Shown here piece after piece: positions 25,817-34,662 of a stretch of 64,000 bases of DNA. Both the position numbers and the translations under genes were made by a program. The notes beneath the pieces are model-generated. The model was not told the origin of the DNA and did no database searches. It worked only from the letters and a program-made list of their open reading frames with translations. Within the stretch, counting starts at the first letter, position 1, and each line of letters begins with the position of its first letter. The stretch comes from Planktothrix rubescens CCAP 1459/22 (GTDB lineage: Bacteria; Cyanobacteriota; Cyanobacteriia; Cyanobacteriales; Microcoleaceae), in contig LR882958.1 in NCBI GenBank assembly GCA_904830895.1, positions 3,987,501 through 4,051,500 of the forward strand. Direction: 5' to 3'.

Positions 25817-27811
25817 ATGAATGTTTCAGAAAAAAGCTCAGAGCATATCGATCTCAAAGAGGATATCAAAACTTTTAATAAATCTCTACAACAATTTTTA
25901 GGGTTTCTTCAAGTTTATTGGTATCCAAAAGAAACCCAGGATAGAGCCTTTTCAGAGATTATTCGCTCTTGGGGAATGATCTGTTTATTATTTTTATTAT
26001 TGGTGGGAATCGTTGGTTTTAATGCTTTTAATAGCTTCGTTTTTAGAGACTTAATTGATTTTACTGAATCAAAAGATTTATCTAAATTAACTCATCTAGT
26101 AATAATTTATAGTATAGCCCTTGGGAGTATGACCCTATTAACAGGGTTTTCTAAATTTCTTAAAAAGATAATTGCACTCGATTGGTATCAATGGATCAAC
26201 AATAATATTTTGAATCAATATTTTAAAAATCGGGCTTATTATCAAATTAATTTTAAAGAAAACATTAAAAATCCCGATCAACGTTTGGCTCAAGAAATTG
26301 AGCCGATCACTAAAACAACGATGAATTTTTTAACCACCTGCGTCGAAAAGTTCATGGAGATGATGGTTTTTATTGTCATTCTCTGGTCAATTTCTGAAAC
26401 CATTTCTATTATCCTGATTATTTATACGATTCTTGGCAACATTCTGTCTACCTATATTACTCAACAATTAAATAAAATTAGCAAACAAGAATTAGAAATG
26501 GAAGCAAACTATAATTATGCCCTGACTCATGTTCGTAACCATGCAGAATCCATTGCTTTTTTTAGGGGCGAAGAAAAAGAATTAAATATTATTCAGCGAA
26601 AATTCAATCAGATGATTGAAATAGTTATTAATAGAGTTAATTGGGAAAGAAACCAAGATTTTTTTAACAGAGGCTTCCAATCCATTGTTCAAATATTTCC
26701 TTTCTTAATTGTCTCTCCCTTATATATTAGTGGTCAAATTGAGTTGGGAGAAGTCAACCAAGCCAGCTATTGTTGCTATTTCTTTTCAACGGCGTTATCC
26801 GTATTAGTAGAGGAATTTGGTAGGTCAGGTGAGTTTATCAATTATATTGAACGTTTAGATAGCTTTTCCCAAGCCTTAGAAGCCGTCGGGTACCAATCTA
26901 ACCCGGTGAATACCATTAAAGTTATTGAAAACGATCATCTTGCTTTTGAGGATGTTACCTTACAAACACCAGACTTTACCAAAGTCATCGTCGAACATTT
27001 ATCAGTTTCAGTTGAACCCGGTGAAGGTTTATTAATTGTAGGGCCAAGTGGTCGAGGGAAAAGTTCTCTTTTACGCGCCATTTCTGGGTTATGGAATACA
27101 GGTACAGGGGATTTAGTGCGACCTCCCCTAGATGACATCTTATTTTTACCGCAACGTCCTTATATCATTTTAGGAACCTTGCGCGAACAGCTAATTTATC
27201 CTCAGACAACAAATCCAATTAGTGATTCAGAATTAAAAGAAATCTTGCACCAAGTTAACCTACAAAATGTCCTGACTCGAATCGAAAATTTTGATGAGGA
27301 ACTGCCTTGGGAAAGTATTTTATCTTTGGGAGAACAACAACGTCTCGCCTTTGCTCGACTGTTAGTTAATCATCCTAACTTCGTTATTTTAGATGAAGCT
27401 ACCAGTGCTTTAGACTTAAAAAATGAGGATAATTTATATAAACAGTTACAAGAAACTGGTAAGACATTTATTAGTGTCGGACATCGGGAAAGTTTGTTTA
27501 ATTATCATCAAAAAGTTTTAGAAATGTCAGAGGATTCTAGTTGGCGTTTAGTTGACATTAAAGACTATCCTGTGAGCGCAGTGTTCCCTCTTAATCCCAA
27601 CAATACAAAAGTAAGTCTTGAAACCGTAGAAATTCTGTCAGAAATTGATCAGAAAAATCATTTTTCCCATCAAGAAATACAAAAATTAACCCGTTATAGC
27701 TTAAGTACCATCAAAAATAAAGCCAGTCGAGGTCAAACGATTGTTGCTGATGATGGTTTTACCTATCGTTATGACAAAACCCTCGATCAATTAAAATGGG
27801 TGAGAATTTAG
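25817..27811 (+). CDS. ABC transporter, SbmA/ABCD-like exporter half with C-terminal extension
   Basis: Fused membrane-ATPase half transporter (664 aa) likely exporting or compartmentalising the peptide. Membrane domain about 50-350 with around six hydrophobic helices of the ABC_membrane_2 type; ATPase domain about 375-585 with Walker A GPSGRGKSS, signature LSLGEQQRLAFAR and Walker B FVILDEATSALD. Residues 590-664 form an extra small domain (SHQEIQKLTRYSLSTIKNKASRG) that looks helix-turn-helix-like and is not part of the ABC fold. Similar transporters close other cyanobacterial peptide clusters. Last gene of the cluster; probably acts as a homodimer. Confidence 0.88.
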   Translation: MNVSEKSSEHIDLKEDIKTFNKSLQQFLGFLQVYWYPKETQDRAFSEIIRSWGMICLLFLLLVGIVGFNAFNSFVFRDLIDFTESKDLSKLTHLVIIYSIALGSMTLLTGFSKFLKKIIALDWYQWINNNILNQYFKNRAYYQINFKENIKNPDQRLAQEIEPITKTTMNFLTTCVEKFMEMMVFIVILWSISETISIILIIYTILGNILSTYITQQLNKISKQELEMEANYNYALTHVRNHAESIAFFRGEEKELNIIQRKFNQMIEIVINRVNWERNQDFFNRGFQSIVQIFPFLIVSPLYISGQIELGEVNQASYCCYFFSTALSVLVEEFGRSGEFINYIERLDSFSQALEAVGYQSNPVNTIKVIENDHLAFEDVTLQTPDFTKVIVEHLSVSVEPGEGLLIVGPSGRGKSSLLRAISGLWNTGTGDLVRPPLDDILFLPQRPYIILGTLREQLIYPQTTNPISDSELKEILHQVNLQNVLTRIENFDEELPWESILSLGEQQRLAFARLLVNHPNFVILDEATSALDLKNEDNLYKQLQETGKTFISVGHRESLFNYHQKVLEMSEDSSWRLVDIKDYPVSAVFPLNPNNTKVSLETVEILSEIDQKNHFSHQEIQKLTRYSLSTIKNKASRGQTIVADDGFTYRYDKTLDQLKWVRI

Positions 27812-27897
27812 CAACTCTGTCTTTGGGCGTGCTTTTAATTCTTAATTCTTAATTCCTCGCCATCGCTGTAAGTACATTCGTAGAGAAGGTTATTCCT

Positions 27898-28797
27898 ATG
27901 CCATCCTTGAAATATGCCTATTTTCCTGGCTGTGTTGCCCAGGGAGCTTGTCGAGAACTGTATCAGTCTACGCAAGTTCTCACCCAAGCGTTAGGTATTG
28001 AACTAATTGAACTGAAAAAGGCATCTTGCTGCGGTTCAGGAACCTTCAAAGAAGATTCCCGACTGTTGGAAGATACGGTCAATGCCCGGAATATTGCCTT
28101 AGCAGAAGAACTAAATTTACCCTTACTGACCCATTGCAGCACCTGTCAGGGGGTAATTGGTCACGTTGACGAACGGTTAAAAGAATTTCAGGAAAATGAT
28201 CCAGCCTATATTGAAAAAGTGAATGGGTTACTTAGCAAAGAAGGTTGTTCACCCTATCAAGGAACAACGGAAGTTAAACACCTGCTGTGGGCCTTAGTCG
28301 CCGATTATGGTTTAGCCGAAATTGAACTCCGAGTCCGTCGCAAACTATCGGGTTTGAAGTGTGCTGCCTTTTATGGTTGCTATCTCCTCCGTGCTCAAAC
28401 CCATTTGCCCTATGATGACCCCCAGCAACCGGAATCCATGGAAAACCTGTTTCGGGCTGTAGGGGCAACTCCGGTCTATTATCGGGGGAGAACCCAATGC
28501 TGCGGTTGGCCTCTATCGAGTTACGCCACGGAATCCGCCTTTCAAATGGCTGGAAACCATATTCAAGAGGCAATTGATCACGGTGCAGATTGTCTGGTTA
28601 CGCCCTGTCCCCTGTGTCATCTGAATTTAGATTCACGTCAACCGGAAGTGGAAAAAGTGATCGGTCGTCCCTTGGGTTTACCTGTCCTCCATCTTCCCCA
28701 ATTAGTGGCCCTTGCCCTGGATATTGACCCCAAACAACTGGGTTTAGACCGCCATGTTGTTTCCACAAAGTCTGTGTTGGACAAAATTAGAGCCTGA
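27898..28797 (+). CDS. HdrB-like CCG-domain iron-sulfur protein
   Basis: Homologue of heterodisulfide reductase subunit B (299 aa), cytosolic. Two CCG-type Cys motifs: YFPGC ... KKASCCGSG ... HCSTCQG in the N-terminal half and YGCYLLR ... RTQCCGWP ... CPLCHLN in the C-terminal half. These build non-cubane [4Fe-4S] clusters in HdrB. Methanogen cofactors are not expected in cyanobacteria, so the partner is unknown; a thiol/disulfide or electron-transfer role is likely. Codon use is more GC-rich than the aer genes upstream, marking the end of the cluster. psaC follows 188 bases downstream. Confidence 0.82.
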   Translation: MPSLKYAYFPGCVAQGACRELYQSTQVLTQALGIELIELKKASCCGSGTFKEDSRLLEDTVNARNIALAEELNLPLLTHCSTCQGVIGHVDERLKEFQENDPAYIEKVNGLLSKEGCSPYQGTTEVKHLLWALVADYGLAEIELRVRRKLSGLKCAAFYGCYLLRAQTHLPYDDPQQPESMENLFRAVGATPVYYRGRTQCCGWPLSSYATESAFQMAGNHIQEAIDHGADCLVTPCPLCHLNLDSRQPEVEKVIGRPLGLPVLHLPQLVALALDIDPKQLGLDRHVVSTKSVLDKIRA

Positions 28798-28955
28798 ACT
28801 GTGAACTGTTAAGGCGGGAAATATTACATTGTTTAAAGTTTTATCGCCTTATGTGTATTGGAAGTGAAACACTGGAGTATTGTGATGCAATATATGGGAT
28901 GATCCCGCTCCTATTAAGCTGGACTTCTAACCTGTATTTAGGGCAGAACTTGTAA

Positions 28956-29231
<276 letters not shown>

Positions 29232-29313
29232 ACTCTGCCTGAAAGCGGGTGTTTATCTCGATCCATAATGTATTGCTTTCACCGGAAAGGATACAGTGGA
29301 TTCAATCTTTACG

Positions 29314-29340
29314 GAGGGAGGAAATTCCACCCTCTTTTTT
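29314..29340 (+). terminator. Rho-independent terminator of psaC
   Basis: Stem GAGGGAGG / CCACCCTC (one mismatch-free pairing through the A/T core) with loop AAATT, followed directly by six T. It lies 83 bases after the psaC stop. Confidence 0.8.
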
Positions 29341-29406
29341 GTTGAGATGTTGACGGTTGACCGGGTTGGCACAGATATTGACAAAACCGATCACCAGGGA
29401 CGGGTT

Positions 29407-29560
29407 TATAGCAACCGCCAAGGCAGTTAAGACACCAGACGGATCTTAGAACCCAGACGGTGAAGTATTTTCTCCCCTGTTCCCTCCCCCCCTAGCCCCC
29501 AGGGCTGTTTGGGGGGGCTGTTCCCTATTCCCTATTCCCTATTCCCTATTCCCTGCTATA
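29407..29560. repeat. Miniature TIR element, copy 1
   Basis: A 154-base non-coding element bounded by TATAGCA and its inverse TGCTATA. The left part (CAACCGCCAAGGCAGTTAAG) and the C/G-rich part match the complement of the element at 47953-48075. The right end holds four tandem TTCCCTA units. No ORF; looks like a miniature inverted-repeat element. Confidence 0.7.
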
Positions 29561-29587
29561 AAAGTTTTACAAGTTCTCGACACAAAG

Positions 29588-30111
29588 CCCACCTCTTTCA
29601 AGGGTGGGATGTAGTGTCGCCACCTTTAGGTGGAGTCAAGATTTTAATATAATCCCTAAGAACTTCAGCCATTGATACAGATTGGCTTCCGGCATATATC
29701 TTCAACTTTTCGTACTCCCTATCAGTCATCCACATTGAAAATCGTTTTTCTCTTGACATGGCTTCTATTCCGGTATACGATTAGGAGTATAGCAGGATGT
29801 TCCTAGCTTGTCTAGTCGGATGTTCCGACAACCAAACAAGTTGTCAATAGCGAGAAAAAGGCAACCACTGTAACAACCTTAGTGAGCTATAGAGAACTAC
29901 GCAAAATCCAATCAGAGATTGAGACCGTAATAGTCGTAGTTGCTAATTAGGGCGAGGTGTTTGGCAATCCTCAGAGTCCTCGTACTCTCCTCTAATGTTG
30001 CTGTGAAGCAACTCTGGAAACAGTAAGGAGGCAACTCCATGAATACTACTTAGGTAGGGCTAGATAGGAGAATCCCACGACTTTAGCGTAGCGTAGTCGT
30101 GGGAGTGTCAA
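29588..30111. mobile_element. Remnant of an IS200/IS605-type (TnpB) element without transposase
   Basis: About 520 bases framed by subterminal hairpins: CCCACC-9-GGTGGG at 29588-29608 and the 10-bp stem TCCCACGACT / AGTCGTGGGA at 30073-30104, followed by GGGAGTGTCAA as at the right ends of many cyanobacterial IS605-type elements. It contains a small RHH ORF on the minus strand but no tnpA or tnpB. The stretch 29820-30072 has no ORF and is rich in short dyads (GTCGGATGTTCCGAC), compatible with an omegaRNA/right-end region. Assignment is by structure, not by transposase homology. Confidence 0.5.
29598..29759 (-). CDS. Small ribbon-helix-helix (CopG/Arc-like) protein in IS remnant
   Basis: A 53-aa ORF starting at ATG 29759 (MSREKRFSMWMTDREYEKLK...). 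The pattern RFSMWMTDREYEKLKIYA followed by SVSMAEVLRDYI fits a ribbon-helix-helix DNA-binding fold (beta strand then two helices). Upstream on the minus strand lies TATACTCC, a possible -10. The stop is inside the left hairpin of the IS remnant, so it belongs to the element and may have repressed its lost transposase or nuclease. Confidence 0.6.
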   Translation of the reverse strand: MSREKRFSMWMTDREYEKLKIYAGSQSVSMAEVLRDYIKILTPPKGGDTTSHP

Positions 30112-30736
30112 CAATATCAATCATCGTTTCCTGAACTCCTTTTTCTTTTCTTTCACTATAGCGATCGCTCAGATAATCTGTATGTCCTCTTAATAACAAA
30201 GTGAATTTGTAGAGTTCTTCCATCACGTCAACCACGCGATCTCGATAGGGAGAATCCTTCATCACCCCATCTTCATCGAACTCCTGATAGGCTTTAGCCA
30301 CCGAAGACTGATTAGGAATCGTAAACATCCGCATCCAGCGCCCCAAAATTCGTAGGGTGTTAACCGCATTAAAAGACTGGGAACCGCCACAAACCTGCAT
30401 CACGGCCAAAGTTCGGCCCTGGGTTGGTCTAATCGCCCCCATGGTCAGGGGAATCCAATCAATTTGATTTTTCATCACCCCACTAATTTGGCCATGGAGT
30501 TCTGGACTAGACCAGACTTGGCCCTCTGACCACAAACTCAATTCCCGTAACTCCTGAACTTTGGGGTGAGTATCCGGTACGCTTCCATAAATCGGCAATT
30601 CTCGTGGGTCAAAAAACCTGACTTCTGCACCAAAATCCTGAATAATTAGGGCTGCTTCTTCTGCTAATAAACGACTATAAGACCGTCCTCTTAAGGAGCC
30701 GTATAATAATAGAATTCGAGGTGGATGATTAGACAT
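30083..30736 (-). CDS. arsH: ArsH, NADPH-dependent FMN reductase, C-terminus altered by IS end
   Basis: Flavoprotein of the arsenic resistance operon that oxidises organoarsenicals and reduces FMN. 217 aa with [19 protein letters not shown] (phosphate loop of FMN) and [17 protein letters not shown] typical of ArsH. Third gene of acr3-arsC-arsH, 155 bases after arsC with a dispersed hairpin repeat in the gap. Odd point: the last nine residues (VDTPTTTLR) and the stop are encoded by the terminal hairpin of the IS remnant, so the native end was replaced. The core fold appears complete. Confidence 0.9.
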   Translation of the reverse strand: MSNHPPRILLLYGSLRGRSYSRLLAEEAALIIQDFGAEVRFFDPRELPIYGSVPDTHPKVQELRELSLWSEGQVWSSPELHGQISGVMKNQIDWIPLTMGAIRPTQGRTLAVMQVCGGSQSFNAVNTLRILGRWMRMFTIPNQSSVAKAYQEFDEDGVMKDSPYRDRVVDVMEELYKFTLLLRGHTDYLSDRYSERKEKGVQETMIDIVDTPTTTLR

Positions 30737-30751
30737 ATATTAGGTAATGGG

Positions 30752-30822
30752 GATCACAGATTAAAGAGGATTTCACGGATTTCACGGATTTTAATCTGTG
30801 TAATCCTCTTAAATCCGTGATC
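30752..30822. repeat. Dispersed palindromic repeat, copy 1 (arsC-arsH gap)
   Basis: A 71-base imperfect palindrome (GATCAC ... GTGATC; AAGAGGATT ... AATCCTCTT; CAGATTAAA ... TTTAATCTG). A near match occurs at 42456-42525. Sits between arsC and arsH, where it could form a strong mRNA hairpin. Confidence 0.7.
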
Positions 30823-30891
30823 AGGAATGGGTAATGGTAATAGCATTTCATATTACCCTAGCCAGGGAGGACGCTGGTAGTGCAAAAATTG

Positions 30892-31287
30892 TTAACTCAA
30901 ACTATCAATTAACTTTTGAACTCTTGCTTTAATTTCATCTCTGACTCGATGAAAAGTTTCAATAGGTTGTCCATCGGGATCATCTAATTGCCAATCTTCA
31001 AACACTTCTTGCATTACCCAAGATTCAGGTAAGTTTACCCCACAACCGCATAAAGAAATCACTGCATCATAATCTTCTGCTTGGAAATCACTTAAAGGGT
31101 TAGAAGTTTGATTGGTAATATCAATTCCGATTTCATCCATGACTTGAATTGCCGTAGGATGCACCCGACTGGCTTCTAAACCAGAACTGGTGACGGCTAT
31201 TTTTCCCGCCCCTAAAGTTCTAGCAAATCCTTCGGCCATTTGAGAACGGCAAGAATTTCTTTTGCAAACAAACATAACTTTTTTCAT
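30892..31287 (-). CDS. arsC: Arsenate reductase ArsC (LMW-phosphatase-like)
   Basis: Reduces arsenate to arsenite for export. 131 aa from ATG 31287, chosen because GGAGATTT lies 4 bases upstream; an in-frame start four codons earlier has no such site. The P-loop CKRNSCRSQMAEG is seen at residues 8-20, and SLCGCGVNLPESW carries the redox Cys pair. This is the Synechocystis-type reductase that uses glutaredoxin/glutathione. Second gene of the ars operon, 58 bases after acr3. Confidence 0.95.
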   Translation of the reverse strand: MKKVMFVCKRNSCRSQMAEGFARTLGAGKIAVTSSGLEASRVHPTAIQVMDEIGIDITNQTSNPLSDFQAEDYDAVISLCGCGVNLPESWVMQEVFEDWQLDDPDGQPIETFHRVRDEIKARVQKLIDSLS

Positions 31288-31345
31288 GTAAATCTCCAAT
31301 GTTTAGAATAGCTAAATGATCTAAAAAATCAGGATATTTATTGAT

Positions 31346-32494
31346 TTAACCCTTAAAACAACGCGGATCAAGTAAACTGGCTTTTTCTGGTTCTCTGGGG
31401 AACCAAAAAGCTGTTTTTTTACAAAGTTCAACTAACATTAACATTACTGGAACTTCAATTAATACCCCCACAACCGTTGCTAAAGCAGCACCCGAATTTA
31501 AACCAAATAAGGTTACGGCTGTTGCGATCGCTACTTCAAAATGATTACTCGCCCCAATTAAAGCCGCCGGAGCCGCATCTTCATAGGACATTTTCATTTT
31601 TAAAGCAATCAGATAGCTAATCAGAAAGATAAAATTGGTTTGGATAAATAAAGGAACTGCAATTAACAGAATATGAAAAGGATTGTTAACAATCAATTCC
31701 CCTTTAAAGGCAAATAGTAACACCAAAGTAATCAACAATGCCGAGATAGCAATTGGGCTTAAATAGTGCAGAAATTCCCGTTCAAACCAAGCCTTACCCT
31801 TGTTTTTAAAAATCCAATGGCGACTATACATTCCCGCCACTAAAGGTAATCCCACATAAATTATAACCGACAAAAAAATCGTTAGCCAAGGAACAGTTAA
31901 ATCATTTGCTGCTAGTAACCAACGCCCTAACGGTGCATATAAAAATAACATCGCTAAGGAATTAACCGCCACCATCACTAAAGTATGACCTTGATTCCCA
32001 TAACATAGATAACCCCACATCAAAACCATCGCGGTACAGGGAGCAATTCCTAATAAAATAGTTCCCGCAATATAGGAATTTGCCAAAGAAACTTCCTGTC
32101 CTCCGATCAGTTCTGTTCCAGTAATTAAAGGACGAAATAACCATCCCAAAAAGAACTGAGAAAACGCCACCATTGTAAAGGGTTTAATTAACCAATTTAC
32201 AACTAAAGTTAGTAATACTGGTTTCGGGGCGTGGATAGCGTTTACAGCCTGGGTAAAATCAATTTTTACCATGATGGGATACATCATAAAAAACAGGCAA
32301 ATGGCAATGGGAATTGAGATTTGATAGACGCTCATCGAGTCCAAAGTAACCGCAACTCCGGGGAATAAACGCCCTAAAATAATACCGCCAATAATACATA
32401 AAAACACCCAAACGGTTAGGTATTTTTCAAAAATACTTAGTTTACCCCCAGCTTGCACTGCTGATGGGTTAACTTGAGGTGAATTTCTACTCAT
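31346..32494 (-). CDS. acr3: Arsenite efflux transporter Acr3
   Basis: Membrane arsenite exporter of the ACR3/BASS family (382 aa) with about ten hydrophobic segments. Diagnostic stretches: [19 protein letters not shown] with the conserved Cys, and [21 protein letters not shown]. First gene of the operon, behind the operator-promoter at 32573-32600. No arsR lies nearby, so the repressor must be encoded elsewhere. Inner membrane. Confidence 0.95.
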   Translation of the reverse strand: MSRNSPQVNPSAVQAGGKLSIFEKYLTVWVFLCIIGGIILGRLFPGVAVTLDSMSVYQISIPIAICLFFMMYPIMVKIDFTQAVNAIHAPKPVLLTLVVNWLIKPFTMVAFSQFFLGWLFRPLITGTELIGGQEVSLANSYIAGTILLGIAPCTAMVLMWGYLCYGNQGHTLVMVAVNSLAMLFLYAPLGRWLLAANDLTVPWLTIFLSVIIYVGLPLVAGMYSRHWIFKNKGKAWFEREFLHYLSPIAISALLITLVLLFAFKGELIVNNPFHILLIAVPLFIQTNFIFLISYLIALKMKMSYEDAAPAALIGASNHFEVAIATAVTLFGLNSGAALATVVGVLIEVPVMLMLVELCKKTAFWFPREPEKASLLDPRCFKG

Positions 32495-32572
32495 TAAACC
32501 TCCTGAAAAATCAGTATTCTGCTTTGTGTCTTTGTGTCTTTGTGGTTAAATTAGGCCTTAATAGCCATCTAA

Positions 32573-32600
32573 ATCATATCAAATTTTTTTGATATGTCAA
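32573..32600 (-). promoter_or_regulatory. ars operon promoter with ArsR-type operator
   Basis: On the minus strand TTGACA (32595-32600), 16 bases, TATGAT (32573-32578): a near-consensus sigma-70 promoter about 80 bases before acr3. Across it lies the perfect dyad CATATCAAA-TTTT-TTTGATATG (32575-32596), containing ATCAA(N6)TTGAT, the motif described for Synechocystis ArsR. Repressor binding would block polymerase. A second dyad TTTTAGATcATCTAAAA is at 32622-32638. Confidence 0.8.
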
Positions 32601-32726
32601 GTTAAAAAAAGGTTAAGATTCTTTTAGATCATCTAAAAATGCTAAATTAGTCCGGTAAAGATTAGGGAAAATAGGAAAATTGCGATCGCTAATTTCCCCT
32701 TAAAAATCTCATCTTAGAATTATTAA

Positions 32727-33401
32727 TTAAAACTTTGGTAACTGCCATAACTCCGGTTCAAATTCACTTAGAGAATTAAGAATTTGATCAGCTTCTTGAT
32801 AAAGGGATTTATCCATATCCGACGAGGGAACTGCTATTACGGACATTCCCGCCGCCCGAGCCGCAGAAACCCCCGCCAAGGCATCTTCAAAGACTAAACA
32901 GTTTTCGGGATTTGCCCCTAAACGTTGTGCGACTAATAGGAAAATATCCGGTGCGGGTTTGCCATTTTTAAGTTCAGGATCATCTCCCCTAACAATAGAT
33001 TGAAACAGGGAAAACCATTGTTGATGACTTTGGGTTTTTGCGGTAAAAGGGCGATTTCCTGAACTGGTTGCGATCGCTTGGGGAATATTATGAGCCGCCA
33101 GATGTTCCGTGAGAAAAACCGCTCCCTCTAAGGGCAAAACATGGGGATACAATTGATAAATAATGGCATCTTTTCGCTCTAAAAATTGTTCAACAGTTAC
33201 TGACAATTCCAACTCCTGAATTAAGAGTTTAACGGAATCATGGGATTTTCTCCCCCTAACTTTACAACCGAGGGCATGATCAATAGTTTTGCCATAATAG
33301 TTGGCAACCATTTGATTAACTTTCGTATGAAGGGGTTCTGTATCTAACAGTAAACCGTCTAAATCGTAAATAACGTGGGTAATTTTGTTAAAATTTGGCA
33401 T
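32727..33401 (-). CDS. HAD-superfamily hydrolase (subfamily IA phosphatase)
   Basis: Sugar- or nucleotide-phosphate phosphatase of the beta-phosphoglucomutase-like group (224 aa). Motif I DLDGLLLDTEP, motif II ATSSGN, motif III GKPAPD and motif IV VFEDALAGVSAARAAG are intact. The DLDGxLLDTE start is shared with pseudouridine-5'-phosphatase-like enzymes. Single gene on the minus strand; substrate not predictable from sequence. Confidence 0.88.
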   Translation of the reverse strand: MPNFNKITHVIYDLDGLLLDTEPLHTKVNQMVANYYGKTIDHALGCKVRGRKSHDSVKLLIQELELSVTVEQFLERKDAIIYQLYPHVLPLEGAVFLTEHLAAHNIPQAIATSSGNRPFTAKTQSHQQWFSLFQSIVRGDDPELKNGKPAPDIFLLVAQRLGANPENCLVFEDALAGVSAARAAGMSVIAVPSSDMDKSLYQEADQILNSLSEFEPELWQLPKF

Positions 33402-33498
33402 TGGTCAAGGAATAAAGCATTATAATTATTATGAATTAAATTGACTGATAAATCAAGAGATCAAAATTATCGGGAATCAAACCGAAAATCAATTGAGT

Positions 33499-34044
33499 CT
33501 AGGGTGTTAATTGCCAAGATTGATGACAAGTCCAAGATTGATCTAGGTGTCGCTGATAAAACCTTAATTCCCAGTCCGCTTGGGCGTAGGGATTAATTTG
33601 ATTTTGAGCTAAATCTTGTAATTGTCGAGCGTGTTGGGGCTGAAATTCATAGGCTAAACTCAAATGGAGCCAAGTTTTTAATCGCAAGGCTTCTAAACGA
33701 GTTGCTGAATTGACTAATTGACTAAAATGAATCAATAACAATGGAATGCCTTGGGCTTGTAATTCCAAACCATACCAAGTGGCTTGAAATGTCATTTGAG
33801 TCACATTAATCTTTAAGGGAATCGCGGTTAATTGTGCGGTATTGTAAGCGGTTTCTATGGCTTGAATATATAGGTTAATTTGTGATTCTTGATCTTGAAA
33901 AAAGCCAGTTAAGGTACAATGGGGCATATAATTATGGGCAGCATTTGATCCGCACAATTTCAGACTTTCTTGATAAAAGGTTTCAATTTGTTCCGCTAAT
34001 TCTCCCTGGGGACAAGCATAAACAATAAATTGACTGAGTGACAT
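33499..34044 (-). CDS. 2H phosphoesterase / RNA-ligase-like protein
   Basis: A 181-aa protein with two HxT/S-type motifs, PHCTLTG (about residue 41) and LHLSLAY (about residue 127), the pair that forms the active site of 2H phosphoesterases acting on 2',3'-cyclic phosphates or nucleotide-like substrates. No extra domains. It stands alone, 98 bases downstream in transcription order from the gap before the HAD gene. Substrate unknown. Confidence 0.72.
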   Translation of the reverse strand: MSLSQFIVYACPQGELAEQIETFYQESLKLCGSNAAHNYMPHCTLTGFFQDQESQINLYIQAIETAYNTAQLTAIPLKINVTQMTFQATWYGLELQAQGIPLLLIHFSQLVNSATRLEALRLKTWLHLSLAYEFQPQHARQLQDLAQNQINPYAQADWELRFYQRHLDQSWTCHQSWQLTP

Positions 34045-34353
34045 ATAGCAGGAAATAGGGAGTACAGTATGGTTTTAACATGACAAATGTTTCCTTAAAC
34101 AAATCTTAATAAGATCATCAGTATTTTACTAGATAAAGTTAGTTAAATTTAGGTAATCTTAGGATTAAATTTAATTTAATTTTTTAGAAAAAATAAAAAT
34201 TCAAACAATAGTATTATTTTTTAAAGTAATTATAACTTTTGTAAAAAAATCTAATAATTGAATCCCTTGACTTTAATATCTTTTTGCTTTAAGATAGGAT
34301 TTTAGTTTTAGAATGAACAGTATAACTAGAATTTGCAGAATTTGGATATAATT
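34045..34353. other. AT-rich intergenic region without recognised features
   Basis: About 300 bases, strongly AT-rich with A/T runs. I see no ORF, hairpin-T terminator or known RNA motif. It separates a minus-strand gene from plus-strand genes and so should contain two promoters. Confidence 0.5.
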
Positions 34354-34569
34354 ATGAGATCAACCCCAGATTTTTTTGATCAGACTCAGATTGATCATTG
34401 GGAAACTCAGATCCCTCCTGTATCTAATCAAGCTCAATTACAAGGGTTTGTGATTGATATTACCCAAATTTTTAGCTTAGAAACCCAAGGAACACTCTCT
34501 TCCAGACAAGCCTATAGCCAGATTAAGCAGTTAGTCACGGAATTACAAAACAGTGTGATTAATGACTAA
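34354..34569 (+). CDS. Small hypothetical protein
   Basis: A 71-aa hydrophilic protein (MRSTPDFFDQ...) from ATG 34354; an in-frame TTG 21 bases upstream is possible. Predicted mostly helical, no Cys pairs, no membrane segment. It precedes the CHAD gene by 93 bases on the same strand. Not recognised; codon use is like its neighbours, so probably real. Confidence 0.5.
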   Translation: MRSTPDFFDQTQIDHWETQIPPVSNQAQLQGFVIDITQIFSLETQGTLSSRQAYSQIKQLVTELQNSVIND

Positions 34570-34662
34570 ACTCAATTTTATAACAATCTTAAATCCTCTG
34601 TAAAAACTATTTGGGATTGTTATAATAAGACGGTTATCAATTAGTATTTTTAGGTGCTTATA

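Noticed and set aside
28274-28573. Minus-strand ORF of 99 codons
   Set aside because: Antisense to the HdrB-like gene, no start site or family features.
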